Source: Mycolicibacterium sp. 018/SC-01/001 (GTDB lineage Bacteria; Actinomycetota; Actinomycetes; Mycobacteriales; Mycobacteriaceae). From it: a DNA stretch of 64,000 nt. This document shows positions 27,689-36,190 of this stretch, in pieces. The notes under the pieces are model-generated. The model saw nothing but the letters and a program-made list of their open reading frames with translations, did no database searches and was not told the origin of the DNA. The position numbers were made by a program, and so were the translations under genes. How positions within the stretch are numbered: the first letter of the stretch is position 1; every line of letters starts with the position of its first letter. Where the stretch lies: assembly GCF_007096635.1 (NCBI RefSeq), contig NZ_VKAA01000001.1, forward strand, positions 496,001 through 560,000. Direction: 5' to 3'.

Positions 27689-28141
27689 ATGGGCGAAGAT
27701 CGGATCAAGCCGCCGCGATGGCTTAGACCGCTGAACCAGATAACCATGGCGCTCTCGCGGCTAGGCATCAGCACCGGCGACGACAAGACCATGGTGCTGA
27801 CCGTTGCAGGACGTAAGTCCGGGACACTCCGCTCCAACCCGGTCGACCCAATAACCATCGGTGGCACGCGCTACATCGTTGGCGGTTACCCGAAAGCTGA
27901 TTGGGTTCAAAACGTCAGGGCCGCCGGCGAAGCCACATTAAGCCGCGGCCGCCACAACGAACGGGTGCGTCTGGTCGAGCTGCCCGCCGAGCAAGCAGCG
28001 CCGATTCTGCGAGTCTGGCCACGCGAGGTACCCGCCAGCATCGCATTGATGAAATCGGCCGGCCTAGTCACCGACGGACACCCCAACGAATTCGAAGCCC
28101 TCGCCGGTACATGTGCCGTATTCCGCATCGACACGATGTAG
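27689..28141 (+). CDS. Ddn-like F420H2-dependent nitroreductase/quinone reductase family protein
   Basis: 150 residues from the ATG at 27689 (GGAAAGAG upstream). The mycobacterial Ddn fold is marked by [22 protein letters not shown], with the basic GRKSG loop contacting F420, and by [23 protein letters not shown]. Family members reduce quinones or nitro compounds with F420H2. It begins a two-gene operon with the chloroperoxidase-like hydrolase 26 bp downstream, under the divergent AraC regulator. Confidence 0.88.
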   Translation: MGEDRIKPPRWLRPLNQITMALSRLGISTGDDKTMVLTVAGRKSGTLRSNPVDPITIGGTRYIVGGYPKADWVQNVRAAGEATLSRGRHNERVRLVELPAEQAAPILRVWPREVPASIALMKSAGLVTDGHPNEFEALAGTCAVFRIDTM

Positions 28142-28167
28142 TTCGACGATACCAGGAGGAGAACACC

Positions 28168-28992
28168 ATGCCCACCATCACCACCGCTGACGGCGTCGAG
28201 ATCTTCTATAAGGACTGGGGCCAAGGGCAACCCATTGTCTTCAGCCACGGCTGGCCCTTGTCCTCCGACGATTGGGACAACCAGATGCTGTTCTTTCTGG
28301 CCCAGGGCTACCGGGTCATCGCACACGACCGGCGCGGACATGGCCGTTCGACGCAGACACCCCATGGCCACGATTTGGACCACTACGCCGATGATCTCGC
28401 CACACTCGTCGAACACCTTGATCTCCGTGACGTGGTGCACGTGGGCCATTCCACCGGAGGAGGTGAAGTCGTCCGCTACCTGGCACGGCACGGTGAACGC
28501 CGGGCCGCGAAAGCCGTACTCATCAGCGCGGTGCCGCCGCTGATGGTTCAAACCGAAGCCAACCCGCAGGGCCTGCCGAAATCGGTGTTTGACGATCTGC
28601 AGGCACAACTAGCGGCGAATCGGTCAGTGTTCTATCGCGCCATGCCCAGCGGCCCGTTCTACAACTTCGACAACGGCATCGAGCCGTCGCAGGCCATCAT
28701 CGACAACTGGTGGCGGCAAGGCATGATGGGCGATGCCCTCTCGCACTATGACGGCATCGTGGCGTTCTCACAAACCGACTTCACCGACGACCTCATCAAG
28801 ATCACCATTCCGACGTTGGTGATGCACAGTGTCGACGATCAGATCGTTCCGTATATCGCGTCGGGACCGAGGTCGGCCGCTCTACTCAGAAACGGAACAC
28901 TCAAGACCTACCGCGACAACCTCCCCCACGGTATGCCCACCACCCATGCCGACATCATTAACGGCGATCTGCTGGCCTTTCTGCAGCCCTAA
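28168..28992 (+). CDS. Alpha/beta hydrolase, non-haem chloroperoxidase/esterase family
   Basis: 274 residues, AGGAGGAG before the start. Motifs follow the cofactor-free haloperoxidase family closely: [23 protein letters not shown], nucleophile S95 in [17 protein letters not shown] and the His in [10 protein letters not shown]. Enzymes of this family are esterases or lactonases that show perhydrolase activity. It is co-transcribed with the Ddn-like gene. Confidence 0.93.
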   Translation: MPTITTADGVEIFYKDWGQGQPIVFSHGWPLSSDDWDNQMLFFLAQGYRVIAHDRRGHGRSTQTPHGHDLDHYADDLATLVEHLDLRDVVHVGHSTGGGEVVRYLARHGERRAAKAVLISAVPPLMVQTEANPQGLPKSVFDDLQAQLAANRSVFYRAMPSGPFYNFDNGIEPSQAIIDNWWRQGMMGDALSHYDGIVAFSQTDFTDDLIKITIPTLVMHSVDDQIVPYIASGPRSAALLRNGTLKTYRDNLPHGMPTTHADIINGDLLAFLQP

Positions 28993-29050
28993 GATGTACG
29001 GCCCGCCGAAGCATGATGGGGACTCCATACGCTGACTGTCGTTGTAGCCC

Positions 29051-29926
29051 TTACTTTTCGGTTCGCGCTGCGAACAGATCGCTCGCTACTGTGCTGAGGG
29101 GCGGCGGGTGAACTTGGATGTACTCTTCCACCCGTGAAGCGGCGCTGATGTCGGCGCGGGCGAGAAGGTTCAACAGCCCCGCCGCATCGCTTTGACTCGC
29201 GTGGGCTGCCAGGGCTCGTAGTTTCTGCGGCCAGAACCGGGAGACGTCTACGGCGGCGGTGACCGCGTCGTCGTCGACCGCCATCTCTGTCGGGGGAACC
29301 CAAATGACCTCCCCCGGGTGTGCCGCGCGGGCGACTCTGTGCAGATCGCTCATTCGGGTGCTCGATACCACCGCGTAGAACAGTCGCGGATTCTGTCGGG
29401 TCCTCTTCGGGTCGACGTCGTCGGTCAGCTCGGCATCGAGGATGATTTTTTCGTGGGCGGCGGCCACGATGTCATGGGTGCGGATGTGGTCTGGATGACC
29501 GGACAGGCCATTGGGCGGATACGTCACGATGACGTCCGGTCGGCAGGTGCCGATGATGTGGGCGAGTTGCTGAATCAGTGGATCGATCGCGCGCCGACTG
29601 AACACCTCCGCCGCGACCGACGCACTCAACGATGCGCCGTCGCCGGAATCGGGGTACCCCAGCATGATCAGTTCGTCTACGCCGAGAATCTCTGCGGCAA
29701 CACGCAATTCGCTAGACCGCCGCGCGGCTACGCGCTGACGGTCGTGGGCGGTCGAGCCGTCGCGCGACTCGTCATCACCTTGCCCCCCATCTGTGCACGT
29801 TACCAGTATGGTTCGTACCCCGGCAGCACCGTAACGGGCCAGCGTGCCACCAGTCAGACTCGACTCGTCGTCCGGATGGGCATGCACCATCATCAGCACC
29901 GGTGCGCGGTCAGCGCCGCCGTTCAC
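29051..29926 (-). CDS. PIG-L family deacetylase (MshB/Mca-like)
   Basis: 291 residues if started at the GTG at 29926; further upstream starts remain possible. The zinc motif is AHPDDES near the N-terminus, with the partner His in GLSGHPDHIRTHDIV, and the mid-region TCTDGGQGD. These are features of the LmbE/PIG-L family that includes the mycothiol enzymes MshB (GlcNAc-Ins deacetylase) and Mca (mycothiol S-conjugate amidase). Similarity to Mca/MshB suggests de-N-acetylation or detoxification of thiol conjugates, but housekeeping copies normally lie elsewhere, so this is probably an accessory paralogue. Confidence 0.85.
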   Translation of the reverse strand: MNGGADRAPVLMMVHAHPDDESSLTGGTLARYGAAGVRTILVTCTDGGQGDDESRDGSTAHDRQRVAARRSSELRVAAEILGVDELIMLGYPDSGDGASLSASVAAEVFSRRAIDPLIQQLAHIIGTCRPDVIVTYPPNGLSGHPDHIRTHDIVAAAHEKIILDAELTDDVDPKRTRQNPRLFYAVVSSTRMSDLHRVARAAHPGEVIWVPPTEMAVDDDAVTAAVDVSRFWPQKLRALAAHASQSDAAGLLNLLARADISAASRVEEYIQVHPPPLSTVASDLFAARTEK

Positions 29927-30152
29927 GACCGCACGTCCCACAGCCGGCGCCCCGCGACGGCATGACCGAGCAATGGACGCATCGGCGGTCGACCAGACGT
30001 GCGCCAAACGGTACCCGGCGCCGGCGCCCTTCTGCGACAACAGCTGTTATGGGCTTGCATCGCAGTGTCTTTCGCCGACGCGGGCATCGGCCGTGGCTGT
30101 GCCAATCTGCGCGTTGTGTGAGGGTACAGTTCCATACAGCCCATTACGTCCC

Positions 30153-31547
30153 TCATGCCGATTCCCGCCGTACCCGACTCAGGCCCCCGTGGGCCACCAC
30201 TACCGCGCTGACGAACGCCGAGGAGGCGGCAGCCGCTGCGATCAGGAACCAGCCATTCCGGATGGTGCTCAGCTCAACGCCCGACTGCAGCACCATCGTG
30301 AGGATGGCGGTGCCCAGCACGGCTCCCAGCTGTCGCGCCGTGTTCGTCAGTGCCGATCCAGCGCCCCATTGGTGATCCGGCAACGCCAAGGCGGTGACCG
30401 CCGATAAGCTGGGAAGAACCAGCCCAACCCCAATCCCGGTGAGCATCTGACCCGGCAGAAAGTCATGCACGTAGTCGACCTGGTGGCCGACCCGGATCAT
30501 CCAATAACCGATTCCCAACGCGTAGACGCTTGATCCGGCCGCTGCCACAGCGCCAGTACCGAAGCGGTCGATCAACCGGCCCGCTAGCCCGAGCGAGACC
30601 AGCACCACGACAAGCGGCCCCGGCGAGAGCCACAGTCCTGCCCTCAACGGGGACTGGTGCCATACACCGGTGAACAGCATGACACTGCACAACAGCATCG
30701 CGGCGAAACCGGCAGCGAACAACAACATCGCCACGCTGCTCAACCACATCGGCCGATGCCGAATGACCACCAAGTCTAGCGCTGGCACAGGATGTCGCCT
30801 GGACCGCCACACGGAAATGAACAGCGAGAGCACGCCTATGGCCGTAACCACCGCCACCACTGCGGACGAAGGCGCTGTCGGAAGCTCCACGAGCACCCAC
30901 ACCAACGCTGACACCCCAGTGACCAGAACGAAGGCTCCCAGTAGATCCGGGACCCCACTACCCTTCGCCTCAATTCGGGGCAAGACCACTCGCCCGAACC
31001 CCAGTGCCAGCACAGCCACCGGAACATTGACTAGGAAGATCCAGCGCCACGATAGGCCAACCAGCAGGCCGCCAACCGGCGGTCCCAGTGCGGCGGCCAT
31101 CGCCCCAACGGCCGACCAAACACTTACTGCCGCAGCATGTTGTCTGGCCGACACTGCGGCCAGTAACAGTGCCAGCGAACTCGGCATCACCATCGCCGCT
31201 CCCAGTGCCTGAATGACGCGCGCGGCCACCAGCATCGGGAATGCAACCGAGAGCCCGCAAAGCAGCGAGCCCGCCAGGAACACCCCCACGCCCCAAAGAA
31301 ACACCGGTCGGTGCCCATAACGGTCCCCCAGGCGACCCGCCGGCGCCAGGAAGGCCGCAAACATTAGCGTGTAGGCATTAAGAATCCATGACATCGCGCC
31401 CAAACTCGCCTGGCCGAAAGCTGAACGGATGTCGGGAAACGCGATGTTGACGATGAACAGATCGAGTCCGGCCAGGAATGCTGCCGCCGAAACCACCACC
31501 AGAGTCGAGGTCGCAGACCGCAGCGTGGTGGCGTTCGACGCCGTCAT
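30153..31547 (-). CDS. MFS drug exporter, DHA2 (14-TM) family
   Basis: 464 residues. TM1 contains AAFLAGLDLFIVNIAFPDI (motif D1 type), the 2-3 loop has GRLGDRYGHRPVF (motif A), and TM5 has GPPVGGLLVGLSWRWIFLVNVPV (motif C). The predicted topology is 14 helices, typical of EmrB/QacA exporters. It is divergent from the TetR gene at 31882, and a 24-bp inverted repeat lies 22 bp upstream of its ATG, so TetR repression with drug-induced release is likely. Confidence 0.92.
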   Translation of the reverse strand: MTASNATTLRSATSTLVVVSAAAFLAGLDLFIVNIAFPDIRSAFGQASLGAMSWILNAYTLMFAAFLAPAGRLGDRYGHRPVFLWGVGVFLAGSLLCGLSVAFPMLVAARVIQALGAAMVMPSSLALLLAAVSARQHAAAVSVWSAVGAMAAALGPPVGGLLVGLSWRWIFLVNVPVAVLALGFGRVVLPRIEAKGSGVPDLLGAFVLVTGVSALVWVLVELPTAPSSAVVAVVTAIGVLSLFISVWRSRRHPVPALDLVVIRHRPMWLSSVAMLLFAAGFAAMLLCSVMLFTGVWHQSPLRAGLWLSPGPLVVVLVSLGLAGRLIDRFGTGAVAAAGSSVYALGIGYWMIRVGHQVDYVHDFLPGQMLTGIGVGLVLPSLSAVTALALPDHQWGAGSALTNTARQLGAVLGTAILTMVLQSGVELSTIRNGWFLIAAAAASSAFVSAVVVAHGGLSRVRRESA

Positions 31548-31569
31548 ACCAACCCTCTCGCCGGGGACA

Positions 31570-31593
31570 CTGAGTATATCCGACTGTACTCAG
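31570..31593. promoter_or_regulatory. CTGAGTA-N10-TACTCAG inverted repeat
   Basis: Perfect 7-bp arms, 24 bp overall, immediately upstream of the MFS gene and in the region shared with the divergent TetR gene. A standard size for a TetR operator. Confidence 0.55.
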
Positions 31594-31881
31594 AGTTCGC
31601 CTATTCCGCTTCGACCCAACGCTCGGAGCAAGTGCCGCCGCGGCGGTTGCCCCAACATCGCGATCATGGCGAGCCATCCGGGCTGCATCACTGTGCCGTC
31701 CAACGGACGCGCGATCCTTGCTTGGCAACCCCTCGGAGCGTTCGGACGAATCCAGGCAAGTCAACCGGTCGTCTCAGCATGGGCGACTGTTACTTTGTGG
31801 CCCCGATGGTTCCGCGAGCGGCGGGGTGCGACCGGCCATGGTCAGCTCAGCGCTTGCGCGATGATGCCCTAACCTGAGGTC

Positions 31882-32466
31882 ATGGGCAGACCAGGAGTCA
31901 AGGACCAACTAGTTGATCGCGCGCTGGGAGTGCTGTTGGAGCGGGGCTTCGACGGGACCAGCGTTAACGACTTGGTCGCTGCGGCGGGAATCCCGAAGGG
32001 CTCGTTCTACAACTACTTCTCGAGCAAGGAAGACTTCGCTGTCGAGCAGGTCACCCGCTACGTGCAATCTCTTGGTCTGGATGAGCTGTTGATCCCGGCA
32101 TCATCGAACCTCACCCTCGTACACCAACATTTCGAACGTCAGGTCACTACTCGGCGGGCCGCGAAGATGAAGACGGGCTGCCTGCTTAGCGTGTTCAGTA
32201 TCAGCGTGTCCGACGCCCATCCGGATCTACGTGGCGCGGTGCGGGATGGTTTCCGTCAGTGGATCGCCGCGCTCACTGCTGCTCTTGCGAGGGCGCGGGA
32301 TGCCGCCGAGATGAACTCGGCGGCCGATCCAGCCGATATTGCGTCCGCGCTTGTTGACAGTTTCCAGGGGGCCCTCATCCGGTCCCGGGCCATCGGTCGG
32401 CGAACTCCCCTAAACCAGTTTCTCGACAACACGTTCAACACGCTGACCAGACCAAGCCTGACTTGA
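31882..32466 (+). CDS. TetR/AcrR family regulator
   Basis: 194 residues. HTH at ~8-55: QLVDRALGVLLERGFDGTSV, then DLVAAAGIPKGSFYNYFSSKEDF. The C-terminal domain has the MKTGCLLSVFSISVSD block of the TetR_C family common next to efflux pumps and NEM-reductase genes. It is divergent from the DHA2 exporter, with 334 bp between; the palindrome at 31570 is its most probable site. Confidence 0.92.
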   Translation: MGRPGVKDQLVDRALGVLLERGFDGTSVNDLVAAAGIPKGSFYNYFSSKEDFAVEQVTRYVQSLGLDELLIPASSNLTLVHQHFERQVTTRRAAKMKTGCLLSVFSISVSDAHPDLRGAVRDGFRQWIAALTAALARARDAAEMNSAADPADIASALVDSFQGALIRSRAIGRRTPLNQFLDNTFNTLTRPSLT

Positions 32467-32506
32467 TCGCCGCGGGCCGAGCTTCCCTGTTCCCATCCCT
32501 GGTCGG

Positions 32507-33367
32507 TCAGGTCGACAGGAAGGTGAGAACTTCGGTTGCGAAGTTGACCGGCTCCTGAAAGAGGAACCCGTGATTGGCGTCGGGGTAGACGGTGAGCTGG
32601 CTGTTCGGGATCTCACGGAACAGGATGACGCTATCGAGAATCGGGAACGCGACGTCGGTGTCGCCGTTAGCCACCAGCGTCGGTTGCTGGATCTCTTTGA
32701 GCTTCTCGAACCAGCCCTGCTCGTTGGCCCAGAAGGCTTCGATGGCCCCGATCTGTGCCTGCATCGTCTCCGGCGTTGTCTTCAGGGAAGAACCGGGTTG
32801 GCCTGGCTTGTCCATTCGCGCCAGCGATTCGCGGCCCTTGCGGATGCTCGTCTCGCTGGGACTGAAGAAGATGTACAAAATGTCCTCGTCGACATAAGCC
32901 GGCTTGGCCGCGACATCCAGCCAGTGTTTGGGTGATGGAGCCGACTCGGGGTTGCCGGGAGGGCACGTTCCGGCAAGGACCAGTCTACGTATCAACTCCG
33001 GGTGACGGAGCGCCACGATGGGCGCCGTCATACCGCCCATACTCCATCCGAGTAGATCCGCCTGCTCGATCCCAAGGGCTCGAATGAATGCCGCCGCATC
33101 GTCCGCGGCACCTTCGAGCGTGGTATTCGTTTGTCCCCCAGTGGCTCCCACGCCGCGATTGTCGAACACGATGACGCGTCGTTCAGCCGCGAGAGTGTCC
33201 AGAAAAAGCGGGTCCCAATCGTCCATCACCGCACGAAATCTGTGCAGCAAGACAAGAGGCGGCGAGGACGCCTCGCCTACACCCAAGTCGCGGTAGCCGA
33301 ACGGGATTCCGTTGACATCCACGTACTGCGTCGCTGCTGTCGCTGCTGTCGTCTTGCTGGTCGTCAC
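32507..33367 (-). CDS. Alpha/beta fold hydrolase
   Basis: 286 residues. PPLVLLHRFRAVMDDWD, with HRFR in place of the usual HGFP, then FDNRGVGATGG, the elbow GWSMGG, NGDTDVAFP and the histidine in YPDANHGFLFQ. The triad looks intact; members of this group hydrolyse esters or epoxides. It is divergent from a TetR gene (33464) across a 96-bp region that has two direct repeats, so it is probably that regulator's target. Confidence 0.9.
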   Translation of the reverse strand: MTTSKTTAATAATQYVDVNGIPFGYRDLGVGEASSPPLVLLHRFRAVMDDWDPLFLDTLAAERRVIVFDNRGVGATGGQTNTTLEGAADDAAAFIRALGIEQADLLGWSMGGMTAPIVALRHPELIRRLVLAGTCPPGNPESAPSPKHWLDVAAKPAYVDEDILYIFFSPSETSIRKGRESLARMDKPGQPGSSLKTTPETMQAQIGAIEAFWANEQGWFEKLKEIQQPTLVANGDTDVAFPILDSVILFREIPNSQLTVYPDANHGFLFQEPVNFATEVLTFLST

Positions 33368-33386
33368 TTCGCCTCCAATTTAGATG

Positions 33387-33426
33387 ATGCCTGTCATGTA
33401 TCGACAAACATAATGCCCATCATGTA
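33387..33426. promoter_or_regulatory. Direct repeats ATGCCYRTCATGTA, 26 bp apart
   Basis: Two near-identical 14-mers, ATGCCTGTCATGTA (33387-33400) and ATGCCCATCATGTA (33413-33426), each followed by a CG within three bases, fill the centre of the hydrolase/TetR divergent promoter. They are probable binding sites for the TetR protein at 33464. Confidence 0.5.
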
Positions 33427-33463
33427 ACGTGTCAACAGTGGCAAGAGAACATGAAGGACATCG

Positions 33464-34036
33464 ATGAGAGTCACCCGCCAGCAAGCCGCACTAAATCGCC
33501 AGCACGTGGTCAGCACCGCTGCCCGCCTATTTCGCCAGCGCGGGGTCGAGGGCACCTCGGTGGCAGAGATCTTCGCAGAATTGGGACTGACACACGGGGC
33601 GCTTTACGCGCAGTTTCCCGGCGGTAAAGAGGATTTGGCGGCCGAAGCCATCGGTCAGGCCTTTGCCGAGATGCAGGATTACTGGCGCGCCATAGCGGCG
33701 AGTCACGAACCTGCCGACGCTTTGAAAGCCGTCGTCGCCAGCTACCTGTCCGCCGATCACCGCGACCATCCCGAGAACGGTTGTCCCACACCCTCGATGG
33801 CCGCCGAGGCCGGCCGCCGGGGCGGCTCGGTGCAGTCCGCATTCACGCGCGGATTGTCTGGATTGTTGGCCATACTGGAGCAGCTGATGCCGGAAAAGTC
33901 TGCTGCGCGGCGGCGACGTGCAGGCATCCAAACGATGGCCACCCTGGTGGGTGCAGTTCTGATGTCTCGTGCAGTCGACGATGCGGCTTTGGCGGACGAG
34001 ATCCTCGGGGCGATCGACTTACAACGGGCTCTGTAG
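33464..34036 (+). CDS. TetR/AcrR family regulator
   Basis: 190 residues. HTH: VVSTAARLFRQRGVEGTSVAE, then IFAELGLTHGALYAQFPGGKEDL (residues ~15-55). The C-terminal domain carries the ENGCPTPSMAAEAGR block typical of the TetR_C_16/LfrR-like group. It precedes the ABM monooxygenase gene by 116 bp on the same strand and is divergent from the hydrolase. Both are plausible members of its regulon. Confidence 0.92.
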   Translation: MRVTRQQAALNRQHVVSTAARLFRQRGVEGTSVAEIFAELGLTHGALYAQFPGGKEDLAAEAIGQAFAEMQDYWRAIAASHEPADALKAVVASYLSADHRDHPENGCPTPSMAAEAGRRGGSVQSAFTRGLSGLLAILEQLMPEKSAARRRRAGIQTMATLVGAVLMSRAVDDAALADEILGAIDLQRAL

Positions 34037-34152
34037 TTCTGTCACCGGGGACGCGCCGCTTCGGCCGGAAAGCGGGCCGGACTGGTCGTCTGAGACACCG
34101 GCATGACCTCACCCGAAACGGTGAGCAGGAAGCGGAAAGGGAAAGAACGACA

Positions 34153-34455
34153 ATGGCAACACTGGGCTTTTTAGTCACCCTCGAAGCGCAGCCAGGACGA
34201 GAGGATGAGGTAGTGGCCTTCCTCCTGGAAGCAAAGGCTTTGGTCGACCTGGAGCCGGGAACGAGAAGCTGGTCCGCGTTCCGATCTGGACCGCACAGTT
34301 TCGCCATCTTCGACGTGTTCGACAGCGAACAGGACCGCGACGTGCACCTGCACGGAGAGGTGCGCAAGGCGCTCGAGGCCCGCGGCGGCGAGCTCTTCAG
34401 TCAAGCGCCGATCATCACCGCCGTCGACGTCCTCGCCGAAAAGCTTCCGGCCTGA
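34153..34455 (+). CDS. Antibiotic biosynthesis monooxygenase (ABM) domain protein
   Basis: 100 residues. One ferredoxin-like ABM domain: LGFLVTLEAQPGREDEVVAFL at the start, then LEPGTRSWSAFRSGPHSFAIFDVFDSEQDRDVHL. Single-domain members such as YgiN oxidise quinols or act in polyketide-like chemistry without a cofactor. The ATG is preceded by AAAGGGAAAG. Located downstream of a TetR gene; function in quinone or aromatic metabolism is inferred from the family only. Confidence 0.85.
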   Translation: MATLGFLVTLEAQPGREDEVVAFLLEAKALVDLEPGTRSWSAFRSGPHSFAIFDVFDSEQDRDVHLHGEVRKALEARGGELFSQAPIITAVDVLAEKLPA

Positions 34456-34579
34456 ACTCATCGAACCCACCACCGACCAGGTCGCAGACAGACCATTCGC
34501 CACGCCGCTAGCCGAAAAGCCCTATTCGCCAGCAGAATCCGCGATCAGAACATCGGGCACTCCGAGTCAGTAAAGACAC

Positions 34580-35533
34580 CTAAGGTGGATCCGCTTTCAC
34601 GTTGCGCACGGACTTGGCCCTCTCCTGCCTCTCGAGGAATGCGACGGTGCGCCGAAATGCCTCCTCAGCCTGGGGAAGTCGAAAATCGAACTGATACTCG
34701 TGTCGAAGGCCCAAGCCCGAACCTGTCCAGAACAGCCCGTCGACGGGCACCCCGTGCGAGAGCAGTGCGTCGGCGAACTGCTCACCTTGCCGTTCGAAAG
34801 GGTCGGCGTCACCGACCGTGATAAACGTCGGGGGATAGTCGAGTGTGAGGTGCTGCGCTGTGGACAGTTCGTCGATGAACGGTGCCCGCAACCAATTCCG
34901 GTATCCGGTGTAGGCCCGCATGCATGTACTCAGCGCAGGGAAGCCGCTGGTGTACAAGGTGTGCATGTCATAGAACCCGCAGTACAGGACGGTTGCATGC
35001 AGCTGATCTTTGTGTAGTGCCGGGTCGAGGGACATCTGCTGGGCCAGGTGGGGATTGGTATGCACGGCGGCGAGTTGGCTGGCCATCTGCGCGCCCGCGG
35101 AGTCACCGCCGACCACTATGCAGGTGGGGTCGCCGCCATAGTCGGCGGCCCGCGATGCGACGTAACCCAGCGCCGCGTTGGCCTGCCTGAGCGGGATCGG
35201 ATAGCGGACCCCTGGCGCCAGCGTGTAGTCCAAGCTGGTGACCACGTACCCGCGGCTGGCCAGCATCACTGCGTAATCGGCGACACTGTTGGCCGAGTGC
35301 GCGAGGAAGCCACCCCCGTGGATCCAGAACACCACTGTGCGGGTGTCAGCGTGAACCGGACTGTAGATGAATAGCCGTGCACCAGGCAAAGATTGGACCG
35401 GTATTTGCACGCTCGGCCACGCTATGACTTGCTCCCGCATCTGCGCGATGCCCGGCGGTGGCCGCACGGCAGGCCTGGCCTCGAACAGCGCGCGGACCGC
35501 TCGGGCGCGACACCAACCGCGGGGCGGTGTCAC
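34580..35533 (-). CDS. Alpha/beta hydrolase, hormone-sensitive lipase-like esterase
   Basis: 317 residues from a GTG whose GTGA overlaps the upstream TetR stop by 4 bp. HGGGF oxyanion motif (residues ~71-75), nucleophile in GGDSAGAQ, acid in TVGDADPF and His in LRHEYQF. This defines the HSL/type IV esterase family, which in mycobacteria includes the Lip carboxylesterases. Translational coupling to the TetR gene and divergence from a GH1 enzyme make a small regulated unit. Confidence 0.9.
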   Translation of the reverse strand: MTPPRGWCRARAVRALFEARPAVRPPPGIAQMREQVIAWPSVQIPVQSLPGARLFIYSPVHADTRTVVFWIHGGGFLAHSANSVADYAVMLASRGYVVTSLDYTLAPGVRYPIPLRQANAALGYVASRAADYGGDPTCIVVGGDSAGAQMASQLAAVHTNPHLAQQMSLDPALHKDQLHATVLYCGFYDMHTLYTSGFPALSTCMRAYTGYRNWLRAPFIDELSTAQHLTLDYPPTFITVGDADPFERQGEQFADALLSHGVPVDGLFWTGSGLGLRHEYQFDFRLPQAEEAFRRTVAFLERQERAKSVRNVKADPP

Positions 35534-36138
35534 GCGTGCACGCCGAGAAGGGCGGGTATGACGGCGGCAAGACGAGCGAGGTCGGCTTCGACGTCGAGTC
35601 CGTCATCGACGAGGGACCGCAGTTGTAGGCCGTCGGCGGCAGCGATCAGGATGCGGGTGAGGAAGGCGATCCCGTCTGCGTCGCCGACCGATGTTGCCGG
35701 GTTGATGCGTGAATGAGGTTGGGCGACAAGCATGTTCTGGATATCCTCGGAGAGGACCGCGAAGTGCTCGGTGAAGTAGCGATGCGGTGGCCGCGCAGGG
35801 TCGGCGGCGGTGGCCGCCATCGCTACATAGAGACGGGACAGGCCCGGTGTCTGCACCTGCAACCGGATGGCGGCGAGCAGGCTCTCCAGTGACCCGCCGT
35901 CGGCGTAGACCTGTCGATAGAGGCGGTCACGTTCAGCGAGGATTGCAGTGAACAGGGCTTCCCGGCTGCCGAAATAGTGCAACAGGCCCTGTTCGCTGAG
36001 GCCTACCCGCGCCGCGATGGTCTTCAGTGACGGGCCGTCGCCGGCGTGCTCACCATATGCGGCCAGGGCTTCGGCGAGGATTTCCTCGCGTTTGCGAACA
36101 CCTTTCGCGTACGAGCCGCGTCCTTCCGTGGGAGCCAT
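35530..36138 (-). CDS. TetR/AcrR family regulator
   Basis: 202 residues from the ATG at 36138 (three codons inside the open frame). HTH: KREEILAEALAAYGEHAGDG, then LKTIAARVGLSEQGLLHYFGSREALF. The C-terminal domain has the HRYFTEHF / RPPHR block seen in TetR proteins next to carbohydrate genes. It is divergent from the GH1 gene by 52 bp, with the esterase coupled downstream; it very likely controls both. Confidence 0.92.
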   Translation of the reverse strand: MAPTEGRGSYAKGVRKREEILAEALAAYGEHAGDGPSLKTIAARVGLSEQGLLHYFGSREALFTAILAERDRLYRQVYADGGSLESLLAAIRLQVQTPGLSRLYVAMAATAADPARPPHRYFTEHFAVLSEDIQNMLVAQPHSRINPATSVGDADGIAFLTRILIAAADGLQLRSLVDDGLDVEADLARLAAVIPALLGVHA

Positions 36139-36190
36139 GGCAAGCAACCTACAGCCCCTCTCGCCGAAAACCTAGTGATACTCTGTTTTC

